DNA from: Psilocybe azurescens
Lineage: Eukaryota; Basidiomycota; Agaricomycetes; Agaricales; Agrocybaceae
NCBI GenBank assembly: GCA_023853785.1
Contig: JAJIRX010000200.1
Location: forward strand, 1-34,444
DNA length: 34,444 nucleotides
Direction of reading: 5' to 3'
Part shown: positions 33,060 through 34,444 of the stretch, piece after piece
How the letters are laid out: each line of letters begins with the position of its first letter
Numbering within the stretch: position 1 is the stretch's first letter
The notes under the pieces: model-generated
What the model saw: the letters and a program-made list of their open reading frames with translations, nothing else
Database searches by the model: none
Told to the model about the DNA's origin: nothing
Made by a program: the position numbers and the translations under genes

Positions 33060-34444
33060 TTTAGCGCGGGGTGACTTTGTAATTGCCCAATACACAACAC
33101 CCAATCAAATATTTATATTGATCAGTTCGATCTGGGAGGGTAAGCTCGTAAGGCTTATTACAATAACTAGTTTTTAGCAGAGTGCAGACTTAGACGATCG
33201 CTCTGGGGTGATCACTAGTAGCTAGAGAACACTTTTACAGGCTAGTACACACAAGGCACTTGAATAGTAAGGGCGATCTCTCTATATGAGGGCAATCACC
33301 AATATCAGGGGGATCGCTTTTGGGGGCGAGTGTACATGGGACACTTAACAGCTCTCTTTATAAAACCCAAACTCAAACTTTATCAAACACTATAAGCAAT
33401 CACCCGTATTAACACGTAGTAGATCCTTGGTTCCTATAAGCAACTGGGCACACTAGTCCACAGTCCTTAGTTTACTATAGGCAACATCCTGAAAACAGTC
33501 GGATTTCTCTGACAGTTGTCCCTAGTTACTATGAGCAATCACTAGCCTTTATAGGGTTCCCACCCGTACTTAATAATCCCCAGGGCAGTCTTACTATAGG
33601 CAACGTCCTGAACAGTCGGAGTTCTCTGACAGTCGTCCCTAGTTACTATGAGCAATTGCTAGTCGTATAGGGTTCCAATCTGTACTTAACAATCCCCAGG
33701 GCAGTCCACGGATGACTTATAAAAGCCTGCTTATCAAGTCTAATAGACCTGACGTTGAATATCACAATGGCGATCGCTCACGAAACCAGGTAGCGCCTAA
33801 TTGCTTAAGGTGAACTGCAGTGTTCGATCTCTTATCACACAAATCACTAGTCCTCAAGTGTTAACACTAGAATTCTTATTCAGAGTAAATTCTGATATCA
33901 AATCTGGGGTGTAAATTACTTGGTTCCTATTCTAAGATACAGGGCTGCTTTTATAGACTAAATAGATACTTTGGCTTGTGATAATTGAAAGAGACTAAGA
34001 GAAAAGGAAGGAAATGGACGCATGCTGCCTAGCCCTTGCTGCACCAATTATAATAGTGGAAAGTACTAGTTTGCCTGGGCTACGGCGCTTATTTGAAGAT
34101 AACATGGTTGTCCATGTGGCAGAGCCTTCTTGGGTAGCGATCACCTGACTTATTTTATCAGATGGCTGCTAAGGCATGTCAGGACTAGATTGCTTAGGGG
34201 TATATTTCCTAGGAAACCCTTACCAAGGTTCCCAAGCACAGTTGCTATTGGTTTAGGACCTCCTGGAACAGCAGGTGTCCTTATCATGAGGCAAGTTACC
34301 TCTAGTATTGTGTGGTGATCGCTGGCTGGGCGATCGCTCACTCACGTTAGCTGCATTGCAAATTACAAGTTTTTATAGTTGGACCTAGTAGACCGCCATA
34401 TGCTGAGTTGTACACAAGATTTCAATTGCCAATACATTCGGTCC
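33060..34444. mobile_element. LTR-like or other non-coding transposon-derived region
   Basis: No protein frame was seen over 1.4 kb, but the region is full of short repeats: a TATA-like TTTATAAAA (33357-33365), a 116-119 bp tandem repeat, and the motif GATCGCT at about 33196, 33312, 33772, 34317 and 34332 (three of them within CGATCGCTC). This combination resembles the U3 part of a long terminal repeat. Ends, target duplications and a primer-binding site were not identified, and the element may continue past the right edge. Confidence 0.4.
33472..33706. repeat. Two tandem copies of a 116-119 bp unit
   Basis: 33472-33590 and 33591-33706 both run from TTACTATAGGCAAC through CCTAGTTACTATGAGCAAT to AATCCCCAGGGCAGTC. 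A few indels and substitutions separate them. A degenerate third piece (CCTATAAGCAAC) lies just upstream near 33433. Confidence 0.9.

Noticed and set aside
1..34444. CRISPR arrays, bacterial operons, phage-like modules
   Set aside because: No regularly spaced direct repeats with unique spacers and no ribosome-binding-site-led gene strings; introns and an initiator tRNA of eukaryotic type show nuclear fungal DNA.

Overview
This window looks like nuclear DNA of a mushroom-forming basidiomycete (Agaricomycetes). The support is short GT-AG introns of about 50-90 bp, an intron-rich housekeeping gene set, an expanded F-box/leucine-rich family, and relics of transposons of the KDZ-associated type. 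Nothing in it is bacterial.

Layout. At 1-1150 (-) lies the 3' part of an unrecognised, probably membrane-linked gene. At 2595-3800 (+) is a six-exon gene for a hydrophobic, possibly lipid-droplet-type membrane protein. At 4174-4245 (+) is the initiator methionine tRNA. From 4.8 to 18.8 kb five F-box/LRR-like paralogues (three near-intact, two clearly decayed) are interleaved with housekeeping genes: UDP-glucose 6-dehydrogenase (9340-11300) and a gamma-butyrobetaine dioxygenase-like enzyme (11884-13235). At 18.9-23.5 kb a SUZ-domain RNA-binding protein (-) and a DUG1/CNDP-like metallodipeptidase (+) share a 195-bp divergent promoter, and a conserved-looking, possibly mitochondrial protein (-) follows. 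From 24.8 to 30.4 kb a segmental duplication carries three tandem copies of a very small two-exon gene family I cannot assign; each copy has a clear TATA box and two have a spliced 5' leader. A partly resolved gene lies at 30.8-31.3 kb (-). From 31.6 kb to the right end the DNA is AT-rich, repeat-laden and transposon-derived: GA-rich satellite, 37-bp tandem repeat, a broken KDZ-associated ORF, palindromes, and an LTR-like region with a 116-119 bp tandem repeat and recurrent GATCGCT motifs.

Functional links. UDP-glucose dehydrogenase makes UDP-glucuronate for wall and capsule-type polysaccharides; the dioxygenase serves carnitine synthesis; the DUG1-like peptidase releases Cys-Gly in glutathione turnover. 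These do not form one pathway. The F-box proteins would act as substrate adaptors of SCF ubiquitin ligases.

The most notable structural point is that thirteen single-base frame breaks all fall in mononucleotide runs (twelve look one base short, one looks one base long), mostly in otherwise well-preserved genes. This suggests consensus errors rather than gene death. Two F-box loci instead carry many stops and look genuinely dead. Exon coordinates below come from reading-frame continuity and splice motifs by eye, without alignment.
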